Source: Trichopria drosophilae (Eukaryota > Arthropoda > Insecta > Hymenoptera > Diapriidae). Taken from it: a stretch of DNA of 64,000 nucleotides. Within the stretch, counting starts at the first letter, position 1; the number at the start of each line of letters is the position of its first letter. Below, piece by piece: positions 47,901-60,140 of the stretch. Below the pieces are notes generated by a model. That model worked only from the letters and a program-made list of their open reading frames with translations, did not search any database and had not been told where the DNA came from. The stretch spans positions 157,194,501 through 157,258,500 of the forward strand of contig CM059582.1 in assembly GCA_030407085.1 (NCBI GenBank), in the 5' to 3' direction. Made by a program: the position numbers and the translations under genes.

Positions 47901-50900
47901 AGTAAGAAAATCAAGACTAATTTAGTAATTATCATTGAACCAAACCTTCGATAAAGTGATTAACCCATATGAAGTATTGTAGTAAATTGTCGATTGATTG
48001 TAATTGGATACACCGACATTATAAATCTTGGAAAGAAATTACACTATCAAAATACATAAAATCATCGTGACAATTGATAATAAAAAATAAAAATATAGTA
48101 GCAGTCAAAATATTGATAAGGTTTAGTTACCACGTTTCGGTATACATTCATAATATTGTAGTAATACTTAGGACACATTTTTTAAATCTTGAAGTGTTTA
48201 TAAATATTTCATATATTATATTATACTTCAGCAATAAAATGTTTTTATTTTGGTAGGCGTCATTTTGATTAGTGGGATTTTCTATATATAAATTAATATG
48301 AAATTTAAATGGCATAAATATTGAATGGATTCTGCATAGATAAGTACTAAAGAAAAGCATACGGATAAGATCTGGCAGTAAACTCCTAAATGACACGTGT
48401 AGCATATCTAAATGGTTATTCGAAACGTGTTTTTCAAAGAGTGTCGTATGATATTTGTGACGTTGTTCAATGATGTCATCTTAATGGCAAAATTGTCTTA
48501 ACTATGTATCCTGAATTTTATAAAAACTTAAGTAATAGCAATTAAAATCGATGAAGCTAAATTACAGTTGATAGGCAATTGTACGTTTATTTATTTTAAA
48601 ACAACACGTGTGATTAAATCTATGAAGACAATGAAAAAAGTTTAAAATTGGTTATTTCAAGTTATGAAAAATGAATGTGATGACTCAGAATAATGTCGTG
48701 GTTAACACAGAATTGAGTTTTAGAAATTTGCAATATTTCTTTTGATGTATAACATTTGTAAATTAAACTGTTTAATGAAAGTATTAACTACATTAATTAA
48801 GTTTTGAATAGAACACTTTTTGAAGTTTTTCTTGTCACTGTTTTGACTTTTATTTACAAGTAAACATCGACGTTGCAGTATAATATTCGTATACAAATAG
48901 ACAAACATTTTCGTAAAATAAACATTATTTAATATGTTTGAAATTTACATAGGAAAAGAAATACTGAAAATTGCATATTGAAACCTTTATTCTGATTGAA
49001 TGAAGGTTAGAGAGAAGGTTAATTACTGATTTTTATTTACCTCACAGTTATTAAAAATCAATGCATTCGTTAATAACTGAGTAATTTGGTTTACCGCTTG
49101 CGTTTTGTACTTGTAATTCTATCGAACTGTGAATGACTCATTTAATTCTAATATAATTTGACTGTCAAGGAACGTTTTCGAGTAATTTTTTATTTCTGAG
49201 TAGTTATCTATTATCCAGTATTCTGCAGTATTTATGCACATCTATTAAAATCACAATCATACATTTTAAACACCTCCCACAAATTTGTTTAGAACCGTTT
49301 AATTTTGGATTTGTCTCGTTTGAAAGAAATCTAATGCACACAAAAAACGCTACTTATACATCTGCTTTGTTTGAAAGAATTGAAAAGTAAGATATTCCTC
49401 AGGTATTATATATAATAGGATTTAGAATGGCTATTAATGGAGAAGTATTCACGGAGGCCATAACAGAGAGGATTCAAAGTCCAAAAATGAATAATTGTTA
49501 ATATTTTTTCATTTCTTGGGCCACGAATACAAAACATACCAACAGTGACAAAATTAATTGGGTGATGAAGGTTCTATTAAGAATTCAATACGAAACATGC
49601 CACACTACATAAATGTAAGATGCTGCATTCATTTCAATTGATTTTGGGAATACAGGAATGTCGAATTTAAAAAATGCAACGAAAATTATAAGCCTCTAGC
49701 GGTTTTATATCTAAAAAATTTGTCTCATTTTTTTTAATAGATATCTTATAGTACATGTATTGAATAGTAAAAACGTACGGACTTAAAAAACGAATTGTTG
49801 TAGAATTTTATTAGCTACAATTTTCATATAAAATTATATATTTTTTAAAATCAAATAAATGGCATTTGCATTCATTTTTTAAAGATAAGACTATCAAACA
49901 GTAATATCAAAAAATAGAATACAAAAAAAGAGATTAGAACGGTAAATTGACTGACAGTGAAGTAATTACAGAAAAAGATTCATCACTAGTAGTTGCAATA
50001 AAATATCGTAATACCAAGGAGCGAGGATAATAGCAAAACTAGAAGAAGATAATCCAGCTAGATAAATGATCTCATCGATACGCAGCGATAGACTTATATT
50101 AATCGAAATACATTTCGTTTATGGGTAGACGTTACATTACACGCGCTGGACGAGCGCCACACAGTGAGTGAGTCGTCAACTAGTAATAAAATAATCGATC
50201 TAAAATCAAATCTAAAGTCAGAAGCAGAGTCGAATTGCTGACTCCACGAGATAGACGTTTCCCACGAATTTGTACACGATTATGTTTTCCTTCTTTCTAA
50301 ACAATTGCTCAAAATTTATCAATATGTAAATAATTTTTTGTAAAAGAGCTATTTTCCCCTTGAAAATGAAAAAAGTTACTTTCGATCATTTTTGATCGAG
50401 GTATTGAAGAATGAAAAAAACGGTTGGCCCCTACGCTACATTCAATCGCATTTTATTCAAGGGATTTTTTTTCTCATATACTTTCTTTAGTTACCACTTC
50501 GTTCAACAGCATGTTCCTAATAAAAAGTAGTAATCTCTTAATTTTGAGTAAAACAATGAAAATGCTGCAAATGGCTCAATACAGTGAAACGATTTTTATA
50601 GTAATAAAAACTTTGAAAATGGTATATAATTGATATTTCTTTAAATGCGGTATGTCCGCTATAAGATTGTTCGTTCAAATCGTCAAATATCATTGTATTT
50701 TAGTCGACTAACCATCAATCTGATAGTTTCATCATACAAGACAGAAGAATTTTAGAAAGAATGCATGCATGAATGAACGCCAAAGAGTAAGTAAAAATGC
50801 AAATAAATTACGAGTGTTTTTTTTGGCGTAAGACATTGGCACATTTCATTGGCATTTCACCAATTGAACGAGAATCTATTTTACAACTTATGTGATTCTT

Positions 50901-52711
50901 TCAACACTTCGTAACAAAGATATCATCTGTTTGCGAACTTTATTTAATGTTTAGTATGAAGTAAACGTTTCCTTGCAAGTGCTTAAGTGCGTACAAAAAA
51001 TAATTTAATCGTCCAAATTTTAGACTAAATAAATTTTGTCGCTCTGGTGTAATTTAGTCATTTTTGTTAGCAGTAACTTGCAAGATTATGTTCATAAATA
51101 TGTCAAGATTACTTATTTGTAAATTTGGCAAAAATATTCTATTGTATTTTTGGTATTTTCCGTAAGTATTCCGTTTTCGATTTTCAAGTAATCAAGTTAA
51201 AAAGATACAAATGTTTGAAAACTTCTATAATAGTATACAAATTGGTTATATGTATAATAAATCAATTTCTCCCAGGGAACGTTTGTAAGTTCTGAGTGTT
51301 TTCATAAACTAAATATTTCTAAATTTAAAAAATTGAAAAGCGTATTTATGTAATAACTTGTTATCATACATTTGGATGATGTTGTGTATCATATGCCAAC
51401 CGGTCGATAATATCTGGAGTTGGACTTGCATCTGAGGATTTAGACCTGCAGCTGCGTGATCTACATTTAAGAGCTTTTGACGACATGTATCTATCATTTC
51501 TTGAGTCAACAACGGCTTTGGCAAGGAGAACGCGCCGTACATGCCAACTCATGGAATTGTGGATCGACAATTGGTCGATGTACCTCTGCCCAGTTTGGTT
51601 ATAAACTGCAACAAAAAAGATTTAATGCCTTTTGTTATTAGTAACATCTACAATTAATCATTCTTTTTTTTTCATTTAGTTATAATATTTCAAAACTCAG
51701 TAATTGAATGTTTTAGGACGTATCAATTATGATATGACATTTCAATGCGATAGTTGTATAGCATTTCACCAAAAAAGTTCTGACAAACACTATAATAAAA
51801 GCTTCGACATTTTACCAGATCACCTTATCAACTTTAAAACTGTGTTTAAACAATTCACTAAGAAATTGTAATAAAACACTCCTTAATGATTGAGACAGCT
51901 TAGTTTTTGCGAAATACACGAGAAATTAAATTAATTTGAAAAAATTGATCTCCACATTAAAAGAAATTCGTGTTATATTTGCTAGTTCAAGTTCTTTTCT
52001 AAATGGCAATTACGAATCACTAGTGATGTTATTAACTATTGAAATTTATATATTTTATATCAGAAACTCTAAATAAATAAATTTCAAATCACATATGATC
52101 AATATTAAACTTAAAAAACTAGGGAATGTTGTAAAATTAAAAAAGTAAATAGTAAAGGTAAATAATTCGTGTTGTACATGTATTAATAAAAATGACCACC
52201 ATTCATACTCAATGCAGGTTGTGAAAAAATGTATCACTTCTTAATATTACTAAATATACGAATATCTTCACAATTTTATGTAAGAACATTTATATAACCT
52301 GTAATTGACATAATAACACTTTGCGGGATAATTAATCACTTTTTTTATAATAATTAAATGAATATTATAGTTTTGATAATTAGCTACATTTCATTTTATT
52401 GAAATGTTAGTAATGATACCATGTTTTTTCACTTTATTGAAAAATACCTAAAACAAATTATGCTTAATCCTTTTACTAAAACTATCAAGAACTGTGAACA
52501 CGACCTGACATATGTATTAAAAATATTGCCATTAAAAATTGTGTATATATAGACAACTACAGCACGAATTTAATTAGGTTTCATTCATAATTTTGTTCAG
52601 AACATCAAAAACTTCTACGCTAAATTGCAGTAAAGAGGTTACCTGAATAAGCAGACAGAAATGAAACTCACCTGAACTTTTAAGGTTGACGTCCCTGCAA
52701 CATTTTGTCAT
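35915..52711 (-). CDS. SPATA7: SPATA7 homologue (ciliary/photoreceptor protein)
   Basis: Nine exons on the minus strand: 52711-52672, 51605-51370, 47705-47422, 47311-47023, 46954-46571, 43832-43738, 43402-43137, 39958-39615 and 36172-35915. All junctions are GT-AG and in phase; together they give 2196 nt, 731 aa plus stop. Diagnostic matches to vertebrate SPATA7: an N-terminal HNSMSWHVRRVLLAKAVVDS (residues 28-47), and the core EEENLYAKFVYDITEEIM with FKKHLNRNINTLDR (residues 239-283) joined to GKMMYEIYQLKIAL. Between them lies a Cys-rich basic stretch (residues 96-195, CPIC, CTC, CNC). The C-terminal third is low-complexity, Ser/Glu/Lys-rich. Vertebrate SPATA7 sits at the photoreceptor connecting cilium with RPGRIP1; in an insect a role in ciliated sensory cells or sperm is inferred. 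Uncertain points: the first exon (the ATG could be replaced by an upstream exon spliced to TTGCAG at 52695) and the last exon (weak acceptor ATTAAAG, donor GTGTGA). Confidence 0.82.
36491..36876. mobile_element. 386-bp CCCAGCAATCGA element inserted in the inverted-repeat arm
   Basis: The left end CCCAGCAATCGAATTTGGAT and right end (opposite strand ATAGCAATCGAGATTGGAT) are inverted. The interior repeats GAATCCATTTCAATCC and ATCCGTATTCAACATTA words. The opposite arm at 39165-39190 lacks this sequence between AATAATAT and AGAATATTTT, so it is an insertion into a pre-existing arm. Confidence 0.7.
36928..37405. repeat. two CCCAGTAAACG subrepeats with TGAATT words
   Basis: CCCAGTAAACGAAAA(T/C)GAATA starts at 36928 and 37126, followed in both by AAAGTTAAAAATA(C/T)GAATTG. 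After each there is a GGATTTATC(A/G)A followed by CTCAAAATTATTATAATTTT-like segment (37024-37075 and 37352-37405). It looks like a tandem duplication of a 300-bp piece, or two related elements side by side. Confidence 0.5.
37407..39017. mobile_element. 1.6-kb CCCAGCAAACGAAAA element, TA-flanked
   Basis: Perfect terminal identity: CCCAGCAAACGAAAATTCAT at both ends on opposite strands, with TA immediately outside each end. The arms consist of TTGAATGATTTTGAATG and TCAATGAATTTCAATGAA words (37440-37870 and 38820-39005). Between them is AT-rich sequence with a short inverted repeat around 38295-38500 (AAAGGCAATTCTAAC and GTTAGAATTGCCTTTA). No transposase frame is visible. Confidence 0.75.
40279..40680. 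repeat. GAATACTTTT-word repeat, possible family member
   Basis: Starts CCCAGTAATGTAAAATG and is rich in TTTTGAATAC, GAATACATATGAAT and TTTGAATGCATTTGAATC words, the same style as the neighbouring elements. I could not find a matching right end. It lies in SPATA7 intron 7. Confidence 0.35.
40681..43136. other. SPATA7 intron 7 remainder
   Basis: AT-rich intron with no recognised gene or element. Confidence 0.5.
44621..45870. mobile_element. 1.25-kb inverted-repeat-ended segment in SPATA7 intron 5
   Basis: AAATCCCAGGTAT at 44621 and, inverted, at 45870. Both are followed inward by GGGACAAGAATTCTTAA (left) or GAGACAAGAATTCTTAA (right). The arms are about 40-60 bp and imperfect. The interior is AT-rich without coding capacity. 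Probably an old non-autonomous DNA transposon. Confidence 0.5.
47775..51300. other. SPATA7 intron 2
   Basis: AT-rich intron. A patch at 50080-50290 is clearly richer in CG words (GCGCTGGACGAGCGCC, CGATACGCAGCG) and contains GTGAGTGAGTCG. It could be an internal promoter, enhancer or unannotated exon; no open frame supports a coding role. Confidence 0.4.
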
Positions 52712-52718
52712 TTTATGT

Positions 52719-52904
52719 TTATTTAATATCACATGATATTTGTTTTCCCCAATGTGAAGAGTTCACTTTCTTTAACTCGAATATTGTATAGTAGTCGATA
52801 CTATAGAAATCGACCATGATGATCTGTCCGTAGTACTGGGAGTCGATTGTTTTGGCGCACGTTACTATGCGACCACCACAACCACATTTGTCCAGCTTAT
52901 TCAT
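52719..52904 (-). other. uORF-like 61-codon frame just upstream of SPATA7
   Basis: ATG at 52904 (minus strand) opens a 61-aa frame starting MNKLDKCGCGGRIVTCAKT and ending at TAA 52719, 7 nt before the proposed SPATA7 ATG. Base composition is richer than its surroundings, so it is plausibly transcribed 5' leader. It may act as an upstream ORF or be chance. Confidence 0.3.
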
Positions 52905-53099
52905 GATAAACCTCAAGTAGATATGGGTCCGATCCCACCAAATTTTGTTAATCTTTAAAAAAAGGAAAATTCATAAATCTAGTAGCTTTTTGGAAGGCCA
53001 TAAATCTGAATTTAAACGGTGCCTCAAATTTCATTACTTCATTCAATTTTACTTTAAATTTTACTTTAAATTTTACTGTAAGCTATCGGTCTTTATCTT

Positions 53100-53650
53100 C
53101 GATTGTAAAAGTTTTTGGGGACGCTAGTCATGAATCGGAACAGAATTTGAGAATTCAAAATGGCGGATCCAATATAGCATTACGAAACTTAAAAAGTGAC
53201 TCGAGTCGAATGTCATTCGTTTCTCGGAGACTTTAGGGTCACTGAATACGAATATGAACACAGATATTGAAAACTAAAAATGGCGGACAAATTTCCTCAA
53301 ATTAGCAGATAAATACTAAATGATATTTAATACGAGTTTTAAGATTGCTGACTATGAATCTGAAATCAGATTTTTAAAATTCAAAATACCTGACTCCCTA
53401 CGGCGAAAAAATATTTAATATAACTATCATATTTTGAAAATATAGTTTTTCAGAGTTACTGGGAATGAATCTGAAGTGAAATGAAGTTGAAGACGGTGGC
53501 TTTAGTATAGTGGAAAAAAATAACCGAAAATTAGCAGATAAAAGCCGTTTTTTCATAAGGATCTTCAAAGTCGCTAATTATGATTTTGAATTTTGCATTT
53601 TGAATGGTCAAAATCTAAGATTAGATATTGTATAATCGGCGGCCTCGAAA
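53100..53650. repeat. dispersed ATGGCGGAY repeat cluster
   Basis: Three successive degenerate copies of the pattern: GGGGACGCTAGTCATGAATC, then CAAAATGGCGGATCC; TTAGGGTCACTGAATACG, then AAAATGGCGGACAA; and a third with TTGCTGACTATGAATCTGAA. Same family as 3.2 kb and 55.9 kb. Non-coding. Confidence 0.55.
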
Positions 53651-55869
53651 ACCTTCTTGTAACAAATATATGTAAATTTGTGTGTAATGTGAGTTCGTAG
53701 ACGAATTTAATTTAAAATTCTACACCGGTCATTGTTAATTATTTATATAACTGCTTACATGCAATGCTACTGTAAATGTTGAGCTTGCGAGAGAAAATTT
53801 GTTCAGTACAAGCATTCAGCATTTCATTAAAATATATTAGACTGACCGAGAGTTTAAAATGTGACGCTATTGTAGCTTCTGAATGTTATTTTTCAGATGA
53901 CAAATTATGCACCCTTATGAAATTATGCGCTCATTAACTGGTTAAAAGTACATTATGATACGAGTGCACCCAGTAGGTGATTTGTGCACTAGTGCAGTTA
54001 TCAATCGGACATAGCAAAAGATGCAGAGTTAAAAAAAGATACCTTATAAAACTACATACGGAAAATATTATTTTTCGTCTGAATTTTTGACAGTTAGGTT
54101 TATCATTCAGAATTCCGGATGATTATTTCATATTTAGTGTAGTTTATTTTTTAATTGAAAATGCATTATGGTAATTCGTTGCCATTCCACATAGTTTACA
54201 ACACATTCATGAAGTAGGTTACACGTCGTTTAATTCTAAATATGTCCATTGAATCATGCCTTAGAAATAAGTAGATTTTTTTTGCAACTATCACATACTG
54301 CGTCACTCGTAAAATTTTTAACGTCATAGCAGTAAAGAAGATTACTTGATTTCTTTCGTTTTAAATAATGTATTATTCATGGCTGAGTCAAGTTTGTTTT
54401 CTGCTGGAGCTTCGGAATGAAAATACCTTTAAACCATTTCTTGAATGTTTTTATTCATCCATGAATTTCTTTTATTTGGCTACATTTCTGAAAGCACATT
54501 AAAAAATGAGATGAGAAGTACTTTGAGAAATTTTTCTGAGATGAAATGTCAGTACATCGAAATTCGTCAGTATTACAAACTTTATCCTCCTCGTTAAAAA
54601 TTACACGAATCCTATTATTCCATGATAGGTCAAATCTATTTTCTGCATGTCATTTTCTGATGTTTGGTAAGTCAATTGTAATAGTTTATCTTGTTGGAGA
54701 AGTTTACATCTACAACACTTCCATTAATTGGTTGTCTAAGTTCTCAAAACTTATGAGCCAAATGCAGATATCCTTCACCTTGATAAAATCGATTCACAAT
54801 CCCAAATTGCTTGTTAAACAAAATGCAGTATCCGTTGTCTTTCTTAAATTCTACCAATAGAATAATTATTATTTTGAAATGAAAACTATAATGAAAGTAA
54901 AATGAAAGCTATAAAAGAATAATATGAAAACTGTAATATTATTTTACAGCATAGATTTTAACATTTACGTTGTCGTTCGATTTGTCGGGTAGGGTTTTTT
55001 TTTATTTAAAAAGTTTTCATAAGTTGAATTCAATAATTTATTCCTACACTTTAGCCACTTGTGGGTCATCTTCGGAACTGATTACATTTTGAGTAAACCG
55101 TGTTAGGTAGAGGGTAGATTGGTTGTAATTTAGAAAAGAAATTTAGAACATTCAGTCGTGACTAGAGAGAAAAATGTCAATTTTACGTTCGACCTTAACG
55201 TAAATATGAAAGAAATTTCAAGGTCAAGTTGATGCTTAAAGGTTTTTGCTCTTTCCATTCCGATGGTCAAAAATATAAGCGTCCATTAACAAAGTCAAGT
55301 TGACATTATCTTCAAGCATATGACGAAGATCACGGTCGGAAGTAAACATTTCTGGTCTTCCTATTACTGTAGTAAAAAATATCTGTTCCTGTTTAAAAAT
55401 ATAAATTCGACCTTGAAATAAAATGTTACGTCACGATTAGGAAGCGAAATACAAGAAAAATTTCCACACTTATGGAGTATCTTCGTAAACAATACTACAG
55501 TTCATTATAGAGCTTATAGATGTACTATGAAGCCTAATAGATGTACTAAAAAGCCGAGCACAACATATACAGATTGAGTTATAAGAAGCTGAAAAATTTT
55601 TAAATATTTCCGGCGAAACTCCACAGATATGGGTAATTCTACTAAAAAGGACCCGTTTCCGAAAAATTTTCAAGGCAACATTTTTTTATGAAATTAAATA
55701 TTGTTACTTTTGAAACATGTTTAAGGTATATTCTAAAGTGAAAATATGATGTTGCGCAAAATTCATTGTTATTATTATAAATTTTATAGCCCTTCTTAAA
55801 TGTTAATATATTAACATGATTTTAACTTCGTATTACAAATTATTCCTTTTATCCAATTAATTAGAAATG

Positions 55870-56130
55870 TGTTACTCGGGGGTTTTTGGGGTCGATTTCG
55901 AATCCGTTGTCAGATTTTTGAAATTCAAAATGGCGGATCCAATATGGCGGACCAAAAATAGAAAAATTGCTTGATTGACTAGAAGTTTGTTTAGGTGGGG
56001 ATTTTTGGGGTTCCTAATAAAGAATCTGTTGCCAGATTTTTTAAATTCAAAATGGAGGGTCCAATATGGCGAACCAAAATTCGAAACTTGTTTATTTAAT
56101 ATGAAACTTGATAGTCGCAGAATTTTAAGA
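55870..56130. repeat. dispersed ATGGCGGAY repeat, two copies
   Basis: Two direct copies about 110 bp apart, each with GGGGTTTTTGGGGTC or GGGGATTTTTGGGGTT, then AATCTGTTGCCAGATTTTT-like sequence, then CAAAATGG(C/A)GG(A/G)TCCAATATGG. They belong to the family seen at 3.2 kb. Confidence 0.6.
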
Positions 56131-56265
56131 TTCATTATAACAATATGGACATTAGCAAATATGTTACTATCTTTCGTGAACTATACATAAAATATAAGAA
56201 AAAATCAAGTTTATGATATTTTAATAATTAATCCTTATTTATTAGCTTACATGTTTACATGATAT

Positions 56266-56370
56266 AAAATACTAAACTTGATTTCTTGATAAAGAATGCC
56301 GAACGTGATTCTTGATAAAATATACTGAACTTGTTTCTTGATAAAAAATACTGAACTTGATAATCTTGTA
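56266..56370. repeat. tandem TGAACTTG-TTCTTGATAAA repeat
   Basis: About four degenerate units of roughly 28-30 bp containing CTGAACTTG and TTTCTTGATAAA. Confidence 0.7.
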
Positions 56371-59300
56371 ATTAGTTTTTAGTTTTTCTTTTTGATTTTC
56401 TGCAGCATGGTTCTGTGATTTTCTGGTCTCTAAGTTTTGCTTTAATAATTTTGTTGTCTTTCTTTTGAAGTTCATTATTGAATAGTTTAAGTTCGCCTAA
56501 ATGGTAGTGGATACAATTTTGATCGATGTTACAAATGCAACAGCGCATGTCATTTAATCTAATTATGTTTTTTTGACTTTTAGTCTACTTGAACTGATGT
56601 ACTTGTGTCGTCCCAAAAAATGATTACATCTTAAAACCAGCCAATGTATAGTGCATAAGTTTGTCCTTGTTTATGCGGTCTTGTTTACATTACACTTGAC
56701 TTTCAGTCAACTTTCTTGCTTAATTTAAGTATTTCTTGTTACAGTGCACGTAAATAAAGTCACTGAATTTTATTTACATCAATTCACACAGCGAAGACAA
56801 AATTAAATGAAAACTTACCTTACTTCTCATAAGGATAAATTGAAATGATTGGTATTTTTATTTTTTATAAATTTTTTATAATCAGCGACGACAAAAACCT
56901 TCGGGTACTGATTTTCAGGTAAATCGGAACACTTTTACAAAATTGGTCCGCCATATTGGATCCGCCATTTTGAATATCATAAAATACAAAATATCATAAA
57001 ATATAGCGAATATGCCTACAACTAAATAGGTATTTTCTGGACATATTGTTGTTTATCATTATATCTATAGTATAAATAATATACGTTTAAACGATTTATA
57101 ACTCCCGTATATGTTTACAGTAACATTTTTTTAAATGTTTTGAATGATTAATTATAAAAAGAAAATGGGTTCGGAGATCACCAAGCTTCGGAGATCACAA
57201 ATCGACATATTATTAGATTTTAGATAAAAATCGAATGCTGTAATGAAAAATTCTTCTAACGCCACTTTAGGACTAACTAGTACTTAAGTTTTAAGGCCAT
57301 AAGATTCGATTTTAGTATGTTAATACATATTTATTGTTAAAAATAGGTGGCTTCGGAGATCGTCCGAATTTTTACTCGCAAAAAATGATAATGTTTGAGT
57401 AATTATATAAAATCCAAAAAATTTTTTAAACTAAATTGGCCTTACACAATATAAGTAGTATAGCTTAAAGTTATTTTTCATGCATTTTAAAAAATTATTT
57501 GTATTGTTTTTGTACGTTGTAGTGAATAATTACAATGAAATGCAATTTTTATGAAAAATATGCAACGACTTTGCAAACGCGTGTTTAGCTATGAAAATGA
57601 CGTATTAAATTTTCTCTATATACGTCAAAAGTTAGCTAATATATTCTAGTTTAAGAATTAATTTATTCAAAATTGCAAAAAAATATACGTTATATTGGAA
57701 TTTCATTGCGAATCTTGGAAATAGCGATGGTGACGCATTTCGGGGTCCCTTTCAGGAGAATTACCCATATATATAAAGTAAGATTAATAGTATTTTTCGA
57801 TACAAGTGGGTAAATATTGTATTTACGAATGTGTGTGTTGCCGGCTGAGACGAAGGCTAGGTGGCCATTCACATTCGCAGAAAAAATATTTACACACATG
57901 TGCTTAAATATAGTTTATGTTGCTTACGTGTGTAAAATGCGCCGGAAAAAAAGTCAAAAGTGTGGAAAATAGCATTTTATCCACGCAATAACATAAAATA
58001 TATTTAAATCGATAATTTTCTTATGTAAATTAGAAATAGAAAGTTAAGATGTATATAAATGTGTAACGGATCAAAAAACTATCAAAATAATTATCGAAAT
58101 TGTAAACAGTGTTAAGCAAATTAACCAAGACTACTTTAATAGCAGGACATTTGTACATTGTTACTGTAGTTTAATGAGTCTGTGTGGATGCTCATAACTA
58201 AATATATAATATATTTATTAGTGGCGCAGCTGTGGGCACAATCTTGTTAATTGTCATCATTTGGATACAAGCGGCTATGTGCTTGACGTTGTTTGCGTGC
58301 ATTTAAAATAACTCCCTTACAATTTACTATCTGTAATATCTCGAATTTTGAAGTTAATACAAAATCCACTATTACCAACATTGGAAAATGATAAGATATA
58401 TTCTGCATTACCGATTATTGGTAATGTAATTGTTTTATCAAAAAAAGCGACGTTTGTACATTTATCTGAAGAGGCGCGGTCGATAATGGCAATGTCCATT
58501 CTAAATTATTCAAATTGCAGCTAAGTAACTGCATGTATATTATATTAATATATTCAAGTTTATTTTAGGTAGGTTCTGTACAACAAATGTACCTGTACTT
58601 TAAATTTAAAAATGGACTCTAAAGTGGTTTGCTAATAAAGTGATCACCTTAATGTTTTCGACATCTTTATTAATTTTTGCATAAAAAAATTCACTTCACA
58701 GCCTTGTATGAGGAAATAGAGTGACATTTTTCTAAGGGTATATAGCGCACTTACCTTGCTCTTAGTTTGCTGAAAACATCTTCAATGAGTTTTTGACATT
58801 ACTGTAAAGCATCCTCATAAGGTTCTGACTGATGGATATCTTATCATATTCGACATATTTTAAGATACAGATCATCAGCTTTATTAAAATATTGCAATTT
58901 CAATACACGAATTCCAGACTATTTTTTTAATTCTTGGACATTTGTTTGTTTCATATTTCATTAGGGTTAACCAATTTAAAACTTATGATAACTTGTTGTA
59001 ATTTCAGTTTTACATTTTTTAAAATAAATAATTACATGATGGTTTTTGTTTACGAATTTATAAAAATGTTTTCAAAAGTGTACAATTTGATAAAATATGA
59101 ATATAATGAATAAATCGTATATTTTTTATTTTAAAAGCACAACTTTTGGGTGCAATAAAGTTTTTAGATGCAGGTTTCAGCTCAAAATTTAATTATTATT
59201 TCGACATCGGCTCCTTGAAAAAAAAATGTAGAGAAAGGCTACAAAACCGCTGTTTTCATTGTTAACTAGAGTAAAAAACATTTTGTATTGATTCTTTTAA

Positions 59301-60140
59301 ACTACGGCAGGTTAATTTTCGAATTAGCTAAATTTTTCTTGATCAATATTGATTAGCCGATCGCAATTAAAAAAATAACTGGACTGCTTATAAAATTATG
59401 ATAACGAAATAAATATGTAATTGGATATTCTGTGCCCACAAATAGATATTATTTCTCAATAAAACGAGTGAAAACAAGTAGCATGGCTTTAATCGTTGTT
59501 TAATAATTCTGTGGTGGTTTGTTTACGTTGTAAATAACTTTTATGAGTTAATTACAGTATCTTTCTTAAAAGAGGTAGTATCTGTTCAATATTTTTGAGA
59601 TGCTATGATATTTTTCTTTTGATTTGTACAAAATACAATTTTCAATATTGAGTCTCCAGAGTATTTATCGTTATTATGATACTAAAGCCTGCAAAATATT
59701 ATATATTATCTTCAATGCAACACATCTAAGCCTAAGTGTAATAGGAATATTATTGTAAAAGCCTACTGATCATTATAATAATATTAACCTCCATTTTTTA
59801 AATCGGTTGTTAGCATTAGCGTCATTTAATTATTTTTTCAATTTTGACATTATGACAATTATTCATCAAAATATTTTTAAATCATTTAGCTATGAAATTC
59901 TTTAATTTTATATAAATTTAAAAATGTTCCATTTCAATGTTAAATTCTGTTGTATCCTATTTTTTACTTGATAAGGTGATTAAAATAATCTCCTTATTTT
60001 ATAAAATATAAATCTAACCATTTCATTTCATTATTGCAATAAATAATAATTTGGAATAAAATTGTTTAAAATATTGTAATTTGCGCCTCAGTACCACTTC
60101 CCTACTGGAACAGACGTAAGGCACTTGATGGAAAATGATA

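Larger units (their letters stand above)
52905..60140. other. intergenic between SPATA7 and the thyroglobulin-domain gene
   Basis: AT-rich, no gene supported. It contains the dispersed ATGGCGGAY repeats (53.1-53.65, 55.87-56.13, 56.88-57.0 kb) and a short tandem repeat at 56.27 kb. An imperfect inverted pair at 55155-55440 (TCGTGACTAGAG and, inverted, ATCGTGACGTAAC) may be a decayed element. Confidence 0.5.

Noticed and set aside
57150..57370. Three GCTTCGGAGATC words
   Set aside because: Curious repetition, but spacing is irregular and I could not define a unit or ends.
57790..57900. Inverted TTTACGAATGTGTG / CACATTCGCAG pair
   Set aside because: Short and imperfect arms with no matching ends or other copies; could be chance.
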